From JAYFQF01 sp034927285 (lineage in GTDB: Bacteria > Bacillota > Peptococcia > DRI-13 > UBA5745): 64,000 bases of DNA. A model generated the notes under the pieces. The model did not search any database. It was not told the DNA's origin and worked only from the letters and a program-made list of their open reading frames with translations. The stretch is from NCBI GenBank assembly GCA_034927285.1, contig JAYFQF010000016.1, positions 1-64,000 of the forward strand, read 5' to 3'. Position numbers and translations under genes: made by a program. This document shows positions 1-8,677 of the stretch, piece after piece. Within the stretch, counting starts at the first letter, position 1. Every line of letters begins with the position of its first letter.

Positions 1-140
1 GAATTTGCATCTGACGATGCTGAACTCATTTTAGTGGCTATCCTGTCAATGCACCATGGCTGCGGTGACCTTGCACCACTTTAGCGGTTTGGCTGCACCA
101 TTCGTGCGGTCTACACGCACCGTTTCAGGCGGCGTATTCA

Positions 141-242
141 CAGAACAAGGACGGCCGCGTATTCCTGCCCTTCCGTGCCGTGTTCGAAGCCTTCGGCTAC
201 TCTGTGGAGTATGCCAACGGCACCATCACTGTTACCAAATAA
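141..242 (+). pseudogene. 3' remnant of a stalk-domain surface-protein gene
   Basis: The last 33 codons of a copper-amine-oxidase-type stalk domain read in frame here (QNKDGRVFLPFRAVFEAFG and onward) and end with TAA at 240-242. They match the C-terminus of the intact gene at 4781-7051 closely. Upstream, this frame has a stop at 66-68 and no recognisable stalk sequence, so positions 1-140 do not continue the gene. Frame 1 is open from 1 to a TAG at 82-84 but I do not recognise it. This is either a decayed or truncated paralog or an assembly junction near the window edge. Confidence 0.7.
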
Positions 243-279
243 TTGATCCGCTAAATCGAATCAATGATGTACTAAAAGA

Positions 280-308
280 GAAGGAGTCCTTCGGGGCTCC
301 TTCTTTTT
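280..308 (+). terminator. Rho-independent terminator after stalk-gene remnant
   Basis: A 10-bp stem (280-289 with 294-303, one G-T pair) closed by a TTCG tetraloop is followed by five T residues. The same hairpin, base for base, follows the paralogous gene at 4727-4750 on the other strand. Confidence 0.85.
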
Positions 309-315
309 ACGGTCG

Positions 316-349
316 AAAAAGGACAGCCTTTTTTACCAGGCTGCCCTTT
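316..349 (-). terminator. Rho-independent terminator of the phosphohexomutase operon
   Basis: On the minus strand a roughly 12-bp stem (338-349 with 318-329) with an 8-base loop is followed by a run of T. It lies 24 bases beyond the stop of the gene at 373-2043 and faces the + strand terminator at 280-308. Confidence 0.75.
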
Positions 350-372
350 CCCATTTTATTTTGCGCTTACTC

Positions 373-2043
373 TTATTCTCTTACTATCTCAGCAATCACC
401 GTTTTCATCGCCACGAGTCGATTTTTCGCCTCCGGTCGGGTGTTGCCGCAAGCCTCCAGATAAACTTTCAGCTTTGGCTCCGTACCCGAAGGCCGGAAAG
501 CCAGCCAACTGCCGTCGGCACAGACAAACTTTAGCAAATTGGCTTTCGGTAATCCCTGGAGCCCCAAAGAATAATCCCGGCATTCCGCCACTTTCAGCGT
601 CTTTAATCGCTCTGGCCAATTTCTGCGCAAATCACCAATGATTTCTTGCTGGCGTTTTCCTCCTTCTTTCCCCGGCATGGGAAGAGAAAGGGTTTCCGCT
701 AAATAATATCCCCATTGCTGGTAGATTCCCTCCAGTCCCTGCCAAAGGGTCATCCCGCGGCTGCGATAATACAGAGCAGCCTCAGCGATCAGTAAACACC
801 CTACTGCCCCGTCCTTGTCCCGCAAAAAATTTCCCGCCAGGCAGCCGTTGCTTTCTTCCATAGCAAAAATCAGCTGCTCCTGAGCCCGATTGGAACGAGC
901 CTCCATCTTTTCGGCAATGTACTTAAACCCGGTCAGCGTCTCTTCAAACCCGACGCCGTATCTTTCCGCCAAACGGCGGATAAGTCCGGTGGAGACGTTG
1001 GAGCTATACACATAACCGTGAAGTTTCCCTGCGGCCTTTTGCTGTTGTGATAATAAATAATGGCAAATCAGAACCGCCTGCTGGTTACCGGTTAATAACT
1101 GAAATTCGCCGACCCTATTTCGCGCCATTACGCCGAAACGATCGCAATCCGGGTCGGTGGCCAAAATTAACTCTACTTCCGGCCCGGCCGTTTTTCGGGC
1201 CAGATCATATACCGCCTCGATCTCGGGATTGGGATAAGGAGTTGTGGCAAAATCACCGCCAGGCCCTTTCTGTTGGGAAACAATCTCCAGGGAAAAGCCT
1301 GCTCTTTTTAAAACCGCAGACACAATCTCAAGACCTGTTCCATATAAGGGCGTGTATAGAATATGGAGGTTTTGAGCCTCCTGCCGTAAAAGCCCGGGAT
1401 TCAGTGAAAGAGATAACACCTGCCGGTAATAATCCTCCAACAACTCATCAGAAATGAACTGCGCATCCCTTCCCAGCTGAATTTGCGAAGTATCCAGATC
1501 CCGGGGAAAATCAAACAAGTCCCAGGCTTCAATTTTGGTCGTAATGGCTTTCGCTTCTTCATCGGTGATCTGGCCGCCATAATGGGAATAGACCTTATAT
1601 CCATTGTATTCCCGGGGATTATGGGAAGCTGTGATGACAATGCCAGCGCCGGCCTTTAATTGTCGGATGGCATAGGAAAGCAATGGCGTAGGCCGGGGAG
1701 AGTCAAAAAGGTAAACGTCAATTTCATTATCCCGTAAAACCCTGGCCGCGCACTCAGCAAATTCCCTGGAGTGTCGTCGGGTATCATAGGCAATACAAAC
1801 CTTGGGCGCCCGGCCCGCTGAAAGCAAATATTCGCTGAGGCCCTGGGTAGCTCTGGCTACCGTATGGAAATTCATTCGGTTATTTCCCGCCCCCATCAGA
1901 CCTCGTAAACCACTGGTACCGAACTTCAGCTCCTGTTTCATAGCGTCATCCAACTCCTCGGAACTCAGGGCGTGCAATTCCGCCTTCAGGGCATCGCCGA
2001 CCTTGGAATTGGTCAGCCAATCTTTCGCGGATTTTAACGTCAT
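373..2043 (-). CDS. Phosphoglucomutase/phosphomannomutase (alpha-D-phosphohexomutase)
   Basis: A cytosolic phosphohexomutase that interconverts hexose 1- and 6-phosphates, probably glucose, to feed nucleotide-sugar synthesis for the glycan locus. All family signatures are visible in the 556-residue product. They are the catalytic phosphoserine loop TASHNP at about 138-143 (Ser140), the metal-binding DPDCDR at 297-302, the sugar-binding EESNG at 396-400, and the phosphate-binding RPSGTEPK at 517-524. Length and layout resemble the Bacillus PgcA type. The ATG start has a TAGGAG ribosome binding site. It begins 13 bases after the upstream membrane-protein gene, so the two are probably co-transcribed. 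Substrate preference (glucose or mannose) cannot be read from the motifs. Confidence 0.93.
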   Translation of the reverse strand: MTLKSAKDWLTNSKVGDALKAELHALSSEELDDAMKQELKFGTSGLRGLMGAGNNRMNFHTVARATQGLSEYLLSAGRAPKVCIAYDTRRHSREFAECAARVLRDNEIDVYLFDSPRPTPLLSYAIRQLKAGAGIVITASHNPREYNGYKVYSHYGGQITDEEAKAITTKIEAWDLFDFPRDLDTSQIQLGRDAQFISDELLEDYYRQVLSLSLNPGLLRQEAQNLHILYTPLYGTGLEIVSAVLKRAGFSLEIVSQQKGPGGDFATTPYPNPEIEAVYDLARKTAGPEVELILATDPDCDRFGVMARNRVGEFQLLTGNQQAVLICHYLLSQQQKAAGKLHGYVYSSNVSTGLIRRLAERYGVGFEETLTGFKYIAEKMEARSNRAQEQLIFAMEESNGCLAGNFLRDKDGAVGCLLIAEAALYYRSRGMTLWQGLEGIYQQWGYYLAETLSLPMPGKEGGKRQQEIIGDLRRNWPERLKTLKVAECRDYSLGLQGLPKANLLKFVCADGSWLAFRPSGTEPKLKVYLEACGNTRPEAKNRLVAMKTVIAEIVRE

Positions 2044-2056
2044 TGGTTGGATTCTC

Positions 2057-4666
2057 CTATCTATTGTTCAATTCGTCCAGCTGCTGTTGCCATTGATCAA
2101 GGTATTCCTGAATCTGATTATTAGCCGGTACCGGAGTCCATTTTCCCAGGGCTGCCTCTTCCATCTCCGTTGAAACGGCCAGCCCCTTCTCCAGCCAGCT
2201 TCTTCTTTCCGCCGTCTGATCCTCTTTCGTAAAGTTAAGTAAAATCGTATCGATAAGCTTAACCCGCTCCAGCCAAGCAGAAGAATACATGGGCTTGTTC
2301 TTCACCATCTGCCGGGAAATCTCATCTGCCTTTTCAAACTGCGCTGTGCGGTAATAGTAATCCGATAATATTCTCAAGGTGTTTTGATTATGACTGCCCA
2401 AAGCAAAAGCCTGATCTGCCAGAATCAAAGAGCGGTTATAAGCGTCTTGGGTTACTTTCCCATCCGAAACCAACTGAAAGGCCAGGCTGGCTTTATATTC
2501 TGATTTCCAGGGATCCTGTTCTGCCGCTTTTTGGATGTAATAAAGAGCAGCGGTGGATTTCTCTTGCCGGGCAGCATAGGCATACCGCTCGGCATTTAAG
2601 GCCCCACCATATATCCGCCAGGGGAGCCAAAGGGTAAAAGGGAGAGCGAAAAGCAGGCAGCCTGCCGTGAAAATAGTAACACTCTTTTTCCTTCGTTTAA
2701 CTTCAGAGGATGGTTTTTCATCGGCTAAACCTTTTTTGCCGGCAGAAGCTTTTCTGTCGGTAGAAGTTTTTATACCTGCAGAATTTTTTATATCCCAGGA
2801 GTTTTTCTCTTCCCCGCGGTAATCCAAAGCTGACAACACTAAAACAAAAATTAGTAAATAGCCATAGAAAGCCAGGTCTACGTCGATCAAGCTGTGGCCA
2901 AATACAGCCAGCGCCACCAAAACCAACGTAATCTGTTCGGCTTTTTTCTCCTTCCAGGCGATCAGCAGGGCCTTTAATAATAGGATGCCAATCCCCGCCA
3001 AGGCGGCGATGCCCCAAAGTCCATGCTCGGCGATCATCTGCAGGCCGAAAGAATGAGCGTCATTGGATACATAATAGTACTTTTGATATTGAGGATAGAC
3101 GTACTCCCAATTCCCGCCGCCGATGCCGGTTAGGGGATAGTCCTTAAGTATATCCAGGGCATCGAAATAAAAGGAAAAACGCATATACGCTGTGCGGAGA
3201 TAAAGCATCCGTTCAAGGGCCTGGATTATACCTTCTGAAAGCAGCGGCCGGGAGAGGCGGATTTCCTTTACCATCTTTCCCTCGTTGTCAAGAATTCTTA
3301 TCGAGGTAATTGTAAGCTCGTCAGTCGCCGCCCTTCCGTCCACCAAAAGCCGTTGAGAACAATTTGCGCCAAGGCTGAAGGGGAGAGATAACCGGGATTC
3401 ACTCACAAAATCCTTAAGGGAAACCTTTAATGCTTCCGGATATTGATTCAAGATTATCTCCTGCCGGTTCTGGCTTTGGACCAATATCTGGCTATCATTG
3501 ACCCCTTCCCCAATTGGTTCCGAAAAATCCACCTGCAACAGATATTTCCCTTGTTCCAGCGAAAACAATCGGACAAGCTGTTCCGAGCCTTGATCTAAAA
3601 CAGAAGGAGCGTTGCCAAACCAAAGCAGCGAAGAAAAACCCATGGCGACAATTACGATAGCGGCAGCAATGATTAACGCCGGCCTTTTCTTGCCGGACTT
3701 TGCTTTTACCTGCCCCTCAGCCGGCTTTCCTCTTAAAGAGAAGAGAGCTTTTTCCCCTGCCCAGGCGCTTAGGCCAGCTACGCCCAAGGCAATCAGCCAG
3801 AAAAGACCGGGTGAGATATTCCGCAAAGGGGCGGAAGGAACAGCAAAAAGCCCCAGCAAGGCCGCCGGGATTATCGTGATCAGCGCGGCAGTAACAGCTG
3901 GAAACCGCTTCCCTCCAGGAAGGAGGAAAAACCATAATAAAAGCAATGCAAAGGCCACCAAAAAACCGCCCCGGCTCAGGGTCAGAAAAAAGGCCAGAAA
4001 GCAAAGGAAAGCGGCGGAGAAATAAAGCCGGCGCCAATACCTTTTCCCGGTTTCCACAAATAATATCTGATGAAGAGCGCAAAGCCAGCCGCCAAATAGA
4101 TAGATTGCCGTTGTATTCGGATATTGAAAAGCGGCGGATAAACGCTGATCCACGATCATGCTAAAGAAGAAGCCGCTGCCTTCCGGCGGCAATTCGCCGC
4201 CGTTAAAAAAGCGGTTAACAGCATTAATCAGATGATTTCCCCAAAAGGCGTCCAGACCCAGCAAAGCCATAGCCACAGCCGAGATCAAAAAAGCGCATAT
4301 CAGCCATTTCTTCAGTTCTAAATGATGACGAAACTCCAGCATAGCCAGCATCAGCAAAAATAGCGCCGCATATTTGCATAAAGTCACCAGAGCGCTGTGC
4401 TTATCCGCTGCGCCGATCAGGGAAACGGCGGCTGCAAGGCAAAATAAAAACAAACCCAATGCAGGGAGATATTCTTTTCCGTCTTTCGGAGACCTATCGA
4501 GACTTTTCTTAAGAATAACGATAAAAGAAACCAGAGATACGCCCATCAGAACCGGCAACACCTGACGTTCATAAAGCAGGCCCTGATTAAATAAAGCAAG
4601 AAAGATCATCAGCAATAAAAATCCACAGCTGGCTTTTTCAAAAAAGTATTCATTCTTTTGCGCCAT
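2057..4666 (-). CDS. O-antigen ligase/polymerase-like membrane protein with TPR tail
   Basis: An 869-residue protein. About the first 620 residues are dominated by hydrophobic segments with a large extracytoplasmic loop near 350-480, the layout of Wzy polymerases and WaaL-type ligases. The region around residues 510-545 (GIGGGNWEYVYPQYQ, then NDAHSFGLQMIAEHG) matches the conserved periplasmic loop of the O-antigen ligase family. A Lys/Ser-rich low-complexity stretch near 640-680 links to a soluble tail with tetratricopeptide-like helices from about 715 to 830. It probably joins or attaches glycan chains on the outer face of the membrane. The acceptor is unknown. It forms an operon with the phosphohexomutase. 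A second Wzy-like protein is at 29001-30362. Confidence 0.8.
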   Translation of the reverse strand: MAQKNEYFFEKASCGFLLLMIFLALFNQGLLYERQVLPVLMGVSLVSFIVILKKSLDRSPKDGKEYLPALGLFLFCLAAAVSLIGAADKHSALVTLCKYAALFLLMLAMLEFRHHLELKKWLICAFLISAVAMALLGLDAFWGNHLINAVNRFFNGGELPPEGSGFFFSMIVDQRLSAAFQYPNTTAIYLFGGWLCALHQILFVETGKRYWRRLYFSAAFLCFLAFFLTLSRGGFLVAFALLLLWFFLLPGGKRFPAVTAALITIIPAALLGLFAVPSAPLRNISPGLFWLIALGVAGLSAWAGEKALFSLRGKPAEGQVKAKSGKKRPALIIAAAIVIVAMGFSSLLWFGNAPSVLDQGSEQLVRLFSLEQGKYLLQVDFSEPIGEGVNDSQILVQSQNRQEIILNQYPEALKVSLKDFVSESRLSLPFSLGANCSQRLLVDGRAATDELTITSIRILDNEGKMVKEIRLSRPLLSEGIIQALERMLYLRTAYMRFSFYFDALDILKDYPLTGIGGGNWEYVYPQYQKYYYVSNDAHSFGLQMIAEHGLWGIAALAGIGILLLKALLIAWKEKKAEQITLVLVALAVFGHSLIDVDLAFYGYLLIFVLVLSALDYRGEEKNSWDIKNSAGIKTSTDRKASAGKKGLADEKPSSEVKRRKKSVTIFTAGCLLFALPFTLWLPWRIYGGALNAERYAYAARQEKSTAALYYIQKAAEQDPWKSEYKASLAFQLVSDGKVTQDAYNRSLILADQAFALGSHNQNTLRILSDYYYRTAQFEKADEISRQMVKNKPMYSSAWLERVKLIDTILLNFTKEDQTAERRSWLEKGLAVSTEMEEAALGKWTPVPANNQIQEYLDQWQQQLDELNNR

Positions 4667-4720
4667 TTACCTGCCCCCGCCACTTCATAATAAGCTAATT
4701 ATATCACATGCCGGCAAAGC

Positions 4721-4750
4721 AAAAAAGAAGGAGCCCCGAAGGACTCCTTC
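4721..4750 (-). terminator. Rho-independent terminator of the large stalk-domain gene
   Basis: Minus-strand hairpin with a 10-bp stem (4741-4750 with 4727-4736), a TTCG loop and six T residues. It is identical in stem and loop to the + strand terminator at 280-308, showing that the two paralogous gene ends were duplicated together with their terminator. Confidence 0.88.
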
Positions 4751-4780
4751 TCTCTTCATGCATTTCCTTTATCTAATGAA

Positions 4781-7051
4781 TTAGATGCAGGTGATAACGC
4801 CGTTAGCGTACTCTACAGCATAACCGAAGGCTTCGAACACAGGCCGGAAGGGCAGGTAGACACGACCGGCTTTGTTCTGGGCGGGAGCATCAATAGCCAC
4901 TTCGGTGGTCACGTTGTTCTTGGTCACCTTGATGGCGGAAGCACCAACAGTCACTTCAACAGTGATTCCATCTTTTACCAGCTTAGCGGTCTGAGTAGCA
5001 TTGTTCCAAACGATGTTTTCATCGCCAGTGATTCCCATGGACATTCCGATGTCACGGACACCCAGGTAGGTACGGCCATTTTCAATGAAAGGAGTAGAGG
5101 TAGAAACGACGGGTTTGCCGTCAACCAGATAGCTGGAAGAACCGATCATGAAGATGATGTTCTTGCCGGTAATCCCGCTGCCAGCACCAAAGGTAACGAT
5201 AGCAGAGCCAGTGTAAACAGTTGTTCCGTTTATCTCCAGAACCGCCTGGACTTTTACATCACCGGCTACATTGGAGATAATTTCAAACTCATATTTACCG
5301 CTTTCCTGAACATCGTCCTTAAGGCTAGTGGCATTATTGGTGCTTACAATAGCGCCATCGGGCTTGGAAAGAACAACATAGCTGTCAGTTGCGGTAGCTG
5401 CAGAACCGGAACCTAATGCAACTGCTTTGCCGTCAACATCGATTAACTGAACAGTCACGGTAGCTTCCTGCCCAACAGTGTTAGAAGGAGCAGCCGTTAA
5501 TTTTAAAGCAGCAGCAGCTTTTACAATGGTAATCGTAGCGGTGGCCACCTGTTTGCTGTCAGTATCGATAGCAGTTACCGTAACCACGCCAGGATCTTCG
5601 GAAATTACTTCAATTTGACCAAAATTGGCACTGCCGGAATTGTTATCGACTTTAGCCAAAGTCGCATTATCGACAGTAAACTTTACGTTACTTGCAGTAG
5701 CATCTTTCTTGTAGCCCTCAGCGTCAACCAGTTTTACTTCAGGAACATCAGTTTTCGCTCCAGTAGCGGCACTAGAAGATTTAGCGGCCAAAGTAGTGGT
5801 ATCATACTCTAAAGTCATACCGGTTACGTCGCCCATTTTCTTCACGTTGAATTTGTAGGTAATGCTCTTGCCGTTAATCAAAGCCAATTTAATTTCATAG
5901 TCACCGGCTTTGTTAATCTTAGCTTTGGGGATTACGATCTTCAGGTTACCGTCATCAAGGGTGGCGGTGTAGTCAGTGCCGGAAGCAGGAGAATCCTTGA
6001 TCGCTGCACCGGAGGGCTTAGTAAGAACAGTTAATTCAGCACCAGCCAAATCATTGCCTGCAGTAAAAGCAGCAGAGTTAGGGGTAATCTTATTACCGTT
6101 GCCATCATAGAAGGTGTATTTCAGAGTCACATTAGATTCGTTTAAAGCGATCTTCTGATTATCAGAACTGGCAGCCTTAATGCTGTCAATCGTAGCAGCA
6201 CCGAATTTAACGTAAACAAAGCCTTCTTTATCACCGGACTTTGCGGTAACTTTGTAAGTGCCGGGCTTAGTGGCGGTGATCTTTACCTTAGCTTCGCCTT
6301 TAGTATCGGTGGTCTTATCAGTAGCAGTCAGGGTAGCGCCGGATTTATTAATACTGAATTTCACATCAGCGCCGGAAACAGGAGAAATCCCTGCTTTTAC
6401 ATTGGCTATAATCTCATAATAGCCAGAGCCATTGGCAACCTTACCAGTATAGGCAGTATCCTCAGTAGTACCATCTTGACCGGCAACGACAGTGAAACCG
6501 GTAGCGGTTACCGCAACGGCGTCGGTATCGGGAGTAGTAAAGGCTAAGGAAGTAATATAGTTGCCGCTAGAAGCATTAACCAGAGCTTTAGAATTTACAT
6601 AAGTAGCATCACTTACACCATTCAGGTAGTCCTTGATGGAGAAAACTTTAGGAGTCACGGCTGTATTGGTGGTATCAACTAAACCGACTGCCACTTTAGT
6701 GGTGCCGGCAGCGCTGGAAACGATATTAACGGTAGTCCAACCGCCAGTAGCACCAGGAATAGTAGCAATACCGTTCACAAAAGGATAGTAGGTGCCGTCA
6801 ACATAGATTTTATCAACGCTGGGACGGGAAGTAGCGACATAAAAGCCTCTAGTAACAGGATCGCCGCTGGCGTTGATCAGGTTTACATCGAATTCCAGTT
6901 CATCCTCACCGTCGGCAACGGCGGAATCGGTGCTGACATATACTTTAGATACAACCTCATCTGCCGCAGCGGGAACAGCAAATACAGCCATCGGCAGAAT
7001 GCTGATCAGCATCGCAGCCAAAACAACTAAGGCTAAAACCTTTTTCTTCAA
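4781..7051 (-). CDS. Secreted surface protein, Ig-like repeats and C-terminal stalk domain
   Basis: A 756-residue exported protein, likely an abundant envelope or S-layer-like component. The start is taken as TTG at 7051 because AAGGAGGG lies 6-7 bases upstream; a longer in-frame reading to 7096 lacks a ribosome binding site and would bury the signal peptide. Residues 1-26 form a classic signal peptide (KKK, hydrophobic core, cleavage near VFA-VP). The middle is Thr/Val/Lys/Gly-rich with several bacterial Ig-like beta repeats (for example around 215-290 and 420-530). The last 120 residues are a copper-amine-oxidase N-terminal-type stalk domain (GRTYLGVRDIG; GRVYLPFRPVFEAFG). No copper chemistry is implied. 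It has its own promoter and leader (7052-7452) and a strong terminator. Confidence 0.85.
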   Translation of the reverse strand: MKKKVLALVVLAAMLISILPMAVFAVPAAADEVVSKVYVSTDSAVADGEDELEFDVNLINASGDPVTRGFYVATSRPSVDKIYVDGTYYPFVNGIATIPGATGGWTTVNIVSSAAGTTKVAVGLVDTTNTAVTPKVFSIKDYLNGVSDATYVNSKALVNASSGNYITSLAFTTPDTDAVAVTATGFTVVAGQDGTTEDTAYTGKVANGSGYYEIIANVKAGISPVSGADVKFSINKSGATLTATDKTTDTKGEAKVKITATKPGTYKVTAKSGDKEGFVYVKFGAATIDSIKAASSDNQKIALNESNVTLKYTFYDGNGNKITPNSAAFTAGNDLAGAELTVLTKPSGAAIKDSPASGTDYTATLDDGNLKIVIPKAKINKAGDYEIKLALINGKSITYKFNVKKMGDVTGMTLEYDTTTLAAKSSSAATGAKTDVPEVKLVDAEGYKKDATASNVKFTVDNATLAKVDNNSGSANFGQIEVISEDPGVVTVTAIDTDSKQVATATITIVKAAAALKLTAAPSNTVGQEATVTVQLIDVDGKAVALGSGSAATATDSYVVLSKPDGAIVSTNNATSLKDDVQESGKYEFEIISNVAGDVKVQAVLEINGTTVYTGSAIVTFGAGSGITGKNIIFMIGSSSYLVDGKPVVSTSTPFIENGRTYLGVRDIGMSMGITGDENIVWNNATQTAKLVKDGITVEVTVGASAIKVTKNNVTTEVAIDAPAQNKAGRVYLPFRPVFEAFGYAVEYANGVITCI

Positions 7052-7418
7052 GAGAAATCCCTCCTTAAATTTTAGGGTCGTGCAATAACTCTTCACGATT
7101 CCTGTTCTTTCGGGGGCTTCCTGGATTTAACAATTAGGTTTATGCAATCTTTCCTATCAGAAGTAGGAGGTAAACCTTTCTTAAATGCAGGACATTTCCG
7201 AATGACGGGAATCGCAGTTTTTGGCTGAAGCCCTCAGCCGGGGGTCAGGTCCCTGCCGGATCACCGGTGGCCAGACAGCTCAGCCCGGAACCTAAAGTCT
7301 GCTGAGCCGCCTTCCCTTATTCTAGTGGCCGAATCACTCCCTCCAAAAAATATTCAATGTGCTTAAAATTAAAAAGTGAATACGCAATTTGAATATCGCG
7401 GGGGGAACCCCCACCGAT
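7052..7418 (-). promoter_or_regulatory. Long structured 5' leader of the stalk-domain gene
   Basis: About 365 bases lie between the inferred transcription start near 7418 and the TTG start. On the minus strand the leader contains several possible stems: a 6-bp GCTCAG/CTGAGC pair (7274-7310 region), CCGG/CCGG, and GGCTGA/TCAGCC with a 5-base loop (about 7221-7240). I could not match it to a known riboswitch consensus. Long leaders are known to stabilise mRNAs of abundant S-layer proteins, and this is the likely role here. Confidence 0.5.
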
Positions 7419-7420
7419 AT
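7393..7420 (-). promoter_or_regulatory. Hairpin at the extreme 5' end of the leader
   Basis: ATATCG pairs with CGATAT and an inner GGGGG with CCCCC, separated by a two-base internal mismatch. It falls at the predicted transcription start, so the mRNA would begin with a stable stem, a common way to block 5' decay. Confidence 0.55.
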
Positions 7421-7424
7421 AGTA

Positions 7425-7452
7425 ATTATAGCATACCCCCATTTTTGGTCAA
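7425..7452 (-). promoter_or_regulatory. Strong sigma-A-type promoter with extended -10
   Basis: Minus strand: -35 TTGACC (7447-7452), 16-base spacer, -10 TATAAT (7425-7430) preceded by TG at the extended -10 position. It lies 130 bases beyond the stop of the oxidoreductase gene at 7583, so the stalk gene is transcribed independently of the glycan operon. I see no clear terminator for that operon in 7453-7582, so read-through is possible. Confidence 0.75.
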
Positions 7453-7582
7453 TAAGTCCAGGCTCCGAAACGGTGAACAAAGTGTAAACCTTTTGTTGCT
7501 GCAAAATAAACTTCTTACCGTCTGGGGGTCTGTAAAATTCAGCGCCCCTAAATAGCCGGAAATCTAAAATTTCGCATCCGCC

Positions 7583-8647
7583 CTACTCAACAAAATCCAG
7601 AGTTGAGCATTTAGACAATGGCAATTTTACCGGCTTGCCTTCTTTAGCTGATTTGTAAATGGCCAATACTACTTCCAAGGCCCTTCTGCCGGCGGCGCCA
7701 TCCACATAGGGAGACCTATCCTGCAGAATTGCCTCCTGCATATCCTTATATAGCCTGGTATGCCCATTGCCGTATACATTCACCGTTTGCTCAACAAGCC
7801 CGCTTTTCAGCTGTTTGTCTTCAGGCCGCTCATCGGCAAACTCCCAAACCTCAATGGTATTAGCGGATTTTCCTCCCGCTTTCATGGTCCCTTTTTCACC
7901 GAAAAGGTAAAGAGTCTCTTCTAAATTCCGGGGATAAACATTGGAGGTGCCTTCGATGGTCCCCAGAGCCCCGCTTTTAAACCTGACGACAGCCAGTCCC
8001 ACATCCTCGCATTCCAAGTAGGGGTGAAATTGATTTGCAGTATAGGCGAAAATCTCCTCAATCTCATCCCCCATCATCCACCGCAGTAAATCAATGCCAT
8101 GAATGGATTGATTCATCAATACTCCGCCATCCTGAGCCCAGGTCCCCCGCCAATTGGCCTGATCGTAATAATCTTTATTCCGGTTCCAGCGCACATGAAT
8201 GGAACCGTGGGACAGCTTGCCCAGGCGGCCTTCCTCCAGAGCCTGACGCATATGCTGAATCGATTGATTAAACCGGTTCTGATGGCAAGTGCAGACCTTA
8301 ACCCCCTTTTTCTTTGCCCGGCGGATAATTTCATCTGCCTCCTCCAAAGACAAAGCGATGGGCTTTTCAATAATGACGTGGCAGCCGGCGTCGATGCAGT
8401 CCAAAGCTATGGCGGCGTGTTTGCCGCTTTCCGTCGCAATAGCCACCAATTCCGGCCTGGCTTCCTCAATCAACCGGCGATAGTCTGTATAGACCGGAAC
8501 TGAAACTTTCACCCCTGCCTTTTTCATCAGTTCTTTTATGTTTTCACTCCGCAAATCACAGAGGCCTGCGATTTCAAATTGATTATTTAAAGCTGCAGTC
8601 AGGTGATTGATGGCGATCCTGCCGCAGCCCACCAAAGCGTACTTCAA
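7583..8647 (-). CDS. Gfo/Idh/MocA oxidoreductase, probable WbpB/WlbA-type
   Basis: A 354-residue NAD-dependent sugar oxidoreductase. The N-terminal Rossmann fold shows GCGRIAINH at 7-15, and the family EKP motif is at 94-96. The C-terminal alpha/beta domain has the usual conserved NQSIHGIDLLRWM segment. TTG start with GGGGA just upstream. In context it plausibly oxidises C3 of a UDP-N-acetylglucosaminuronic acid before transamination by the aminotransferase at 13332, as WbpB/WlbA does. The sequence belongs to the general family, so the exact substrate is inferred from the neighbouring WbpA-, WbpD- and WbpE-like genes rather than from a diagnostic motif. Confidence 0.82.
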   Translation of the reverse strand: MKYALVGCGRIAINHLTAALNNQFEIAGLCDLRSENIKELMKKAGVKVSVPVYTDYRRLIEEARPELVAIATESGKHAAIALDCIDAGCHVIIEKPIALSLEEADEIIRRAKKKGVKVCTCHQNRFNQSIQHMRQALEEGRLGKLSHGSIHVRWNRNKDYYDQANWRGTWAQDGGVLMNQSIHGIDLLRWMMGDEIEEIFAYTANQFHPYLECEDVGLAVVRFKSGALGTIEGTSNVYPRNLEETLYLFGEKGTMKAGGKSANTIEVWEFADERPEDKQLKSGLVEQTVNVYGNGHTRLYKDMQEAILQDRSPYVDGAAGRRALEVVLAIYKSAKEGKPVKLPLSKCSTLDFVE

Positions 8648-8677
8648 TATTCCCCACTCCTTATAGAATAAATTTTC

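Noticed and set aside
1..84. 3' end of another gene in frame 1
   Set aside because: A short open frame to TAG at 82-84 exists, but 27 codons without a recognisable motif at the window edge are not enough to call it.
7200..7345. Known riboswitch (c-di-AMP ydaO type, cobalamin or c-di-GMP) in the stalk-gene leader
   Set aside because: Some short blocks look similar on either strand, but the conserved core elements and their order do not match any class I know.
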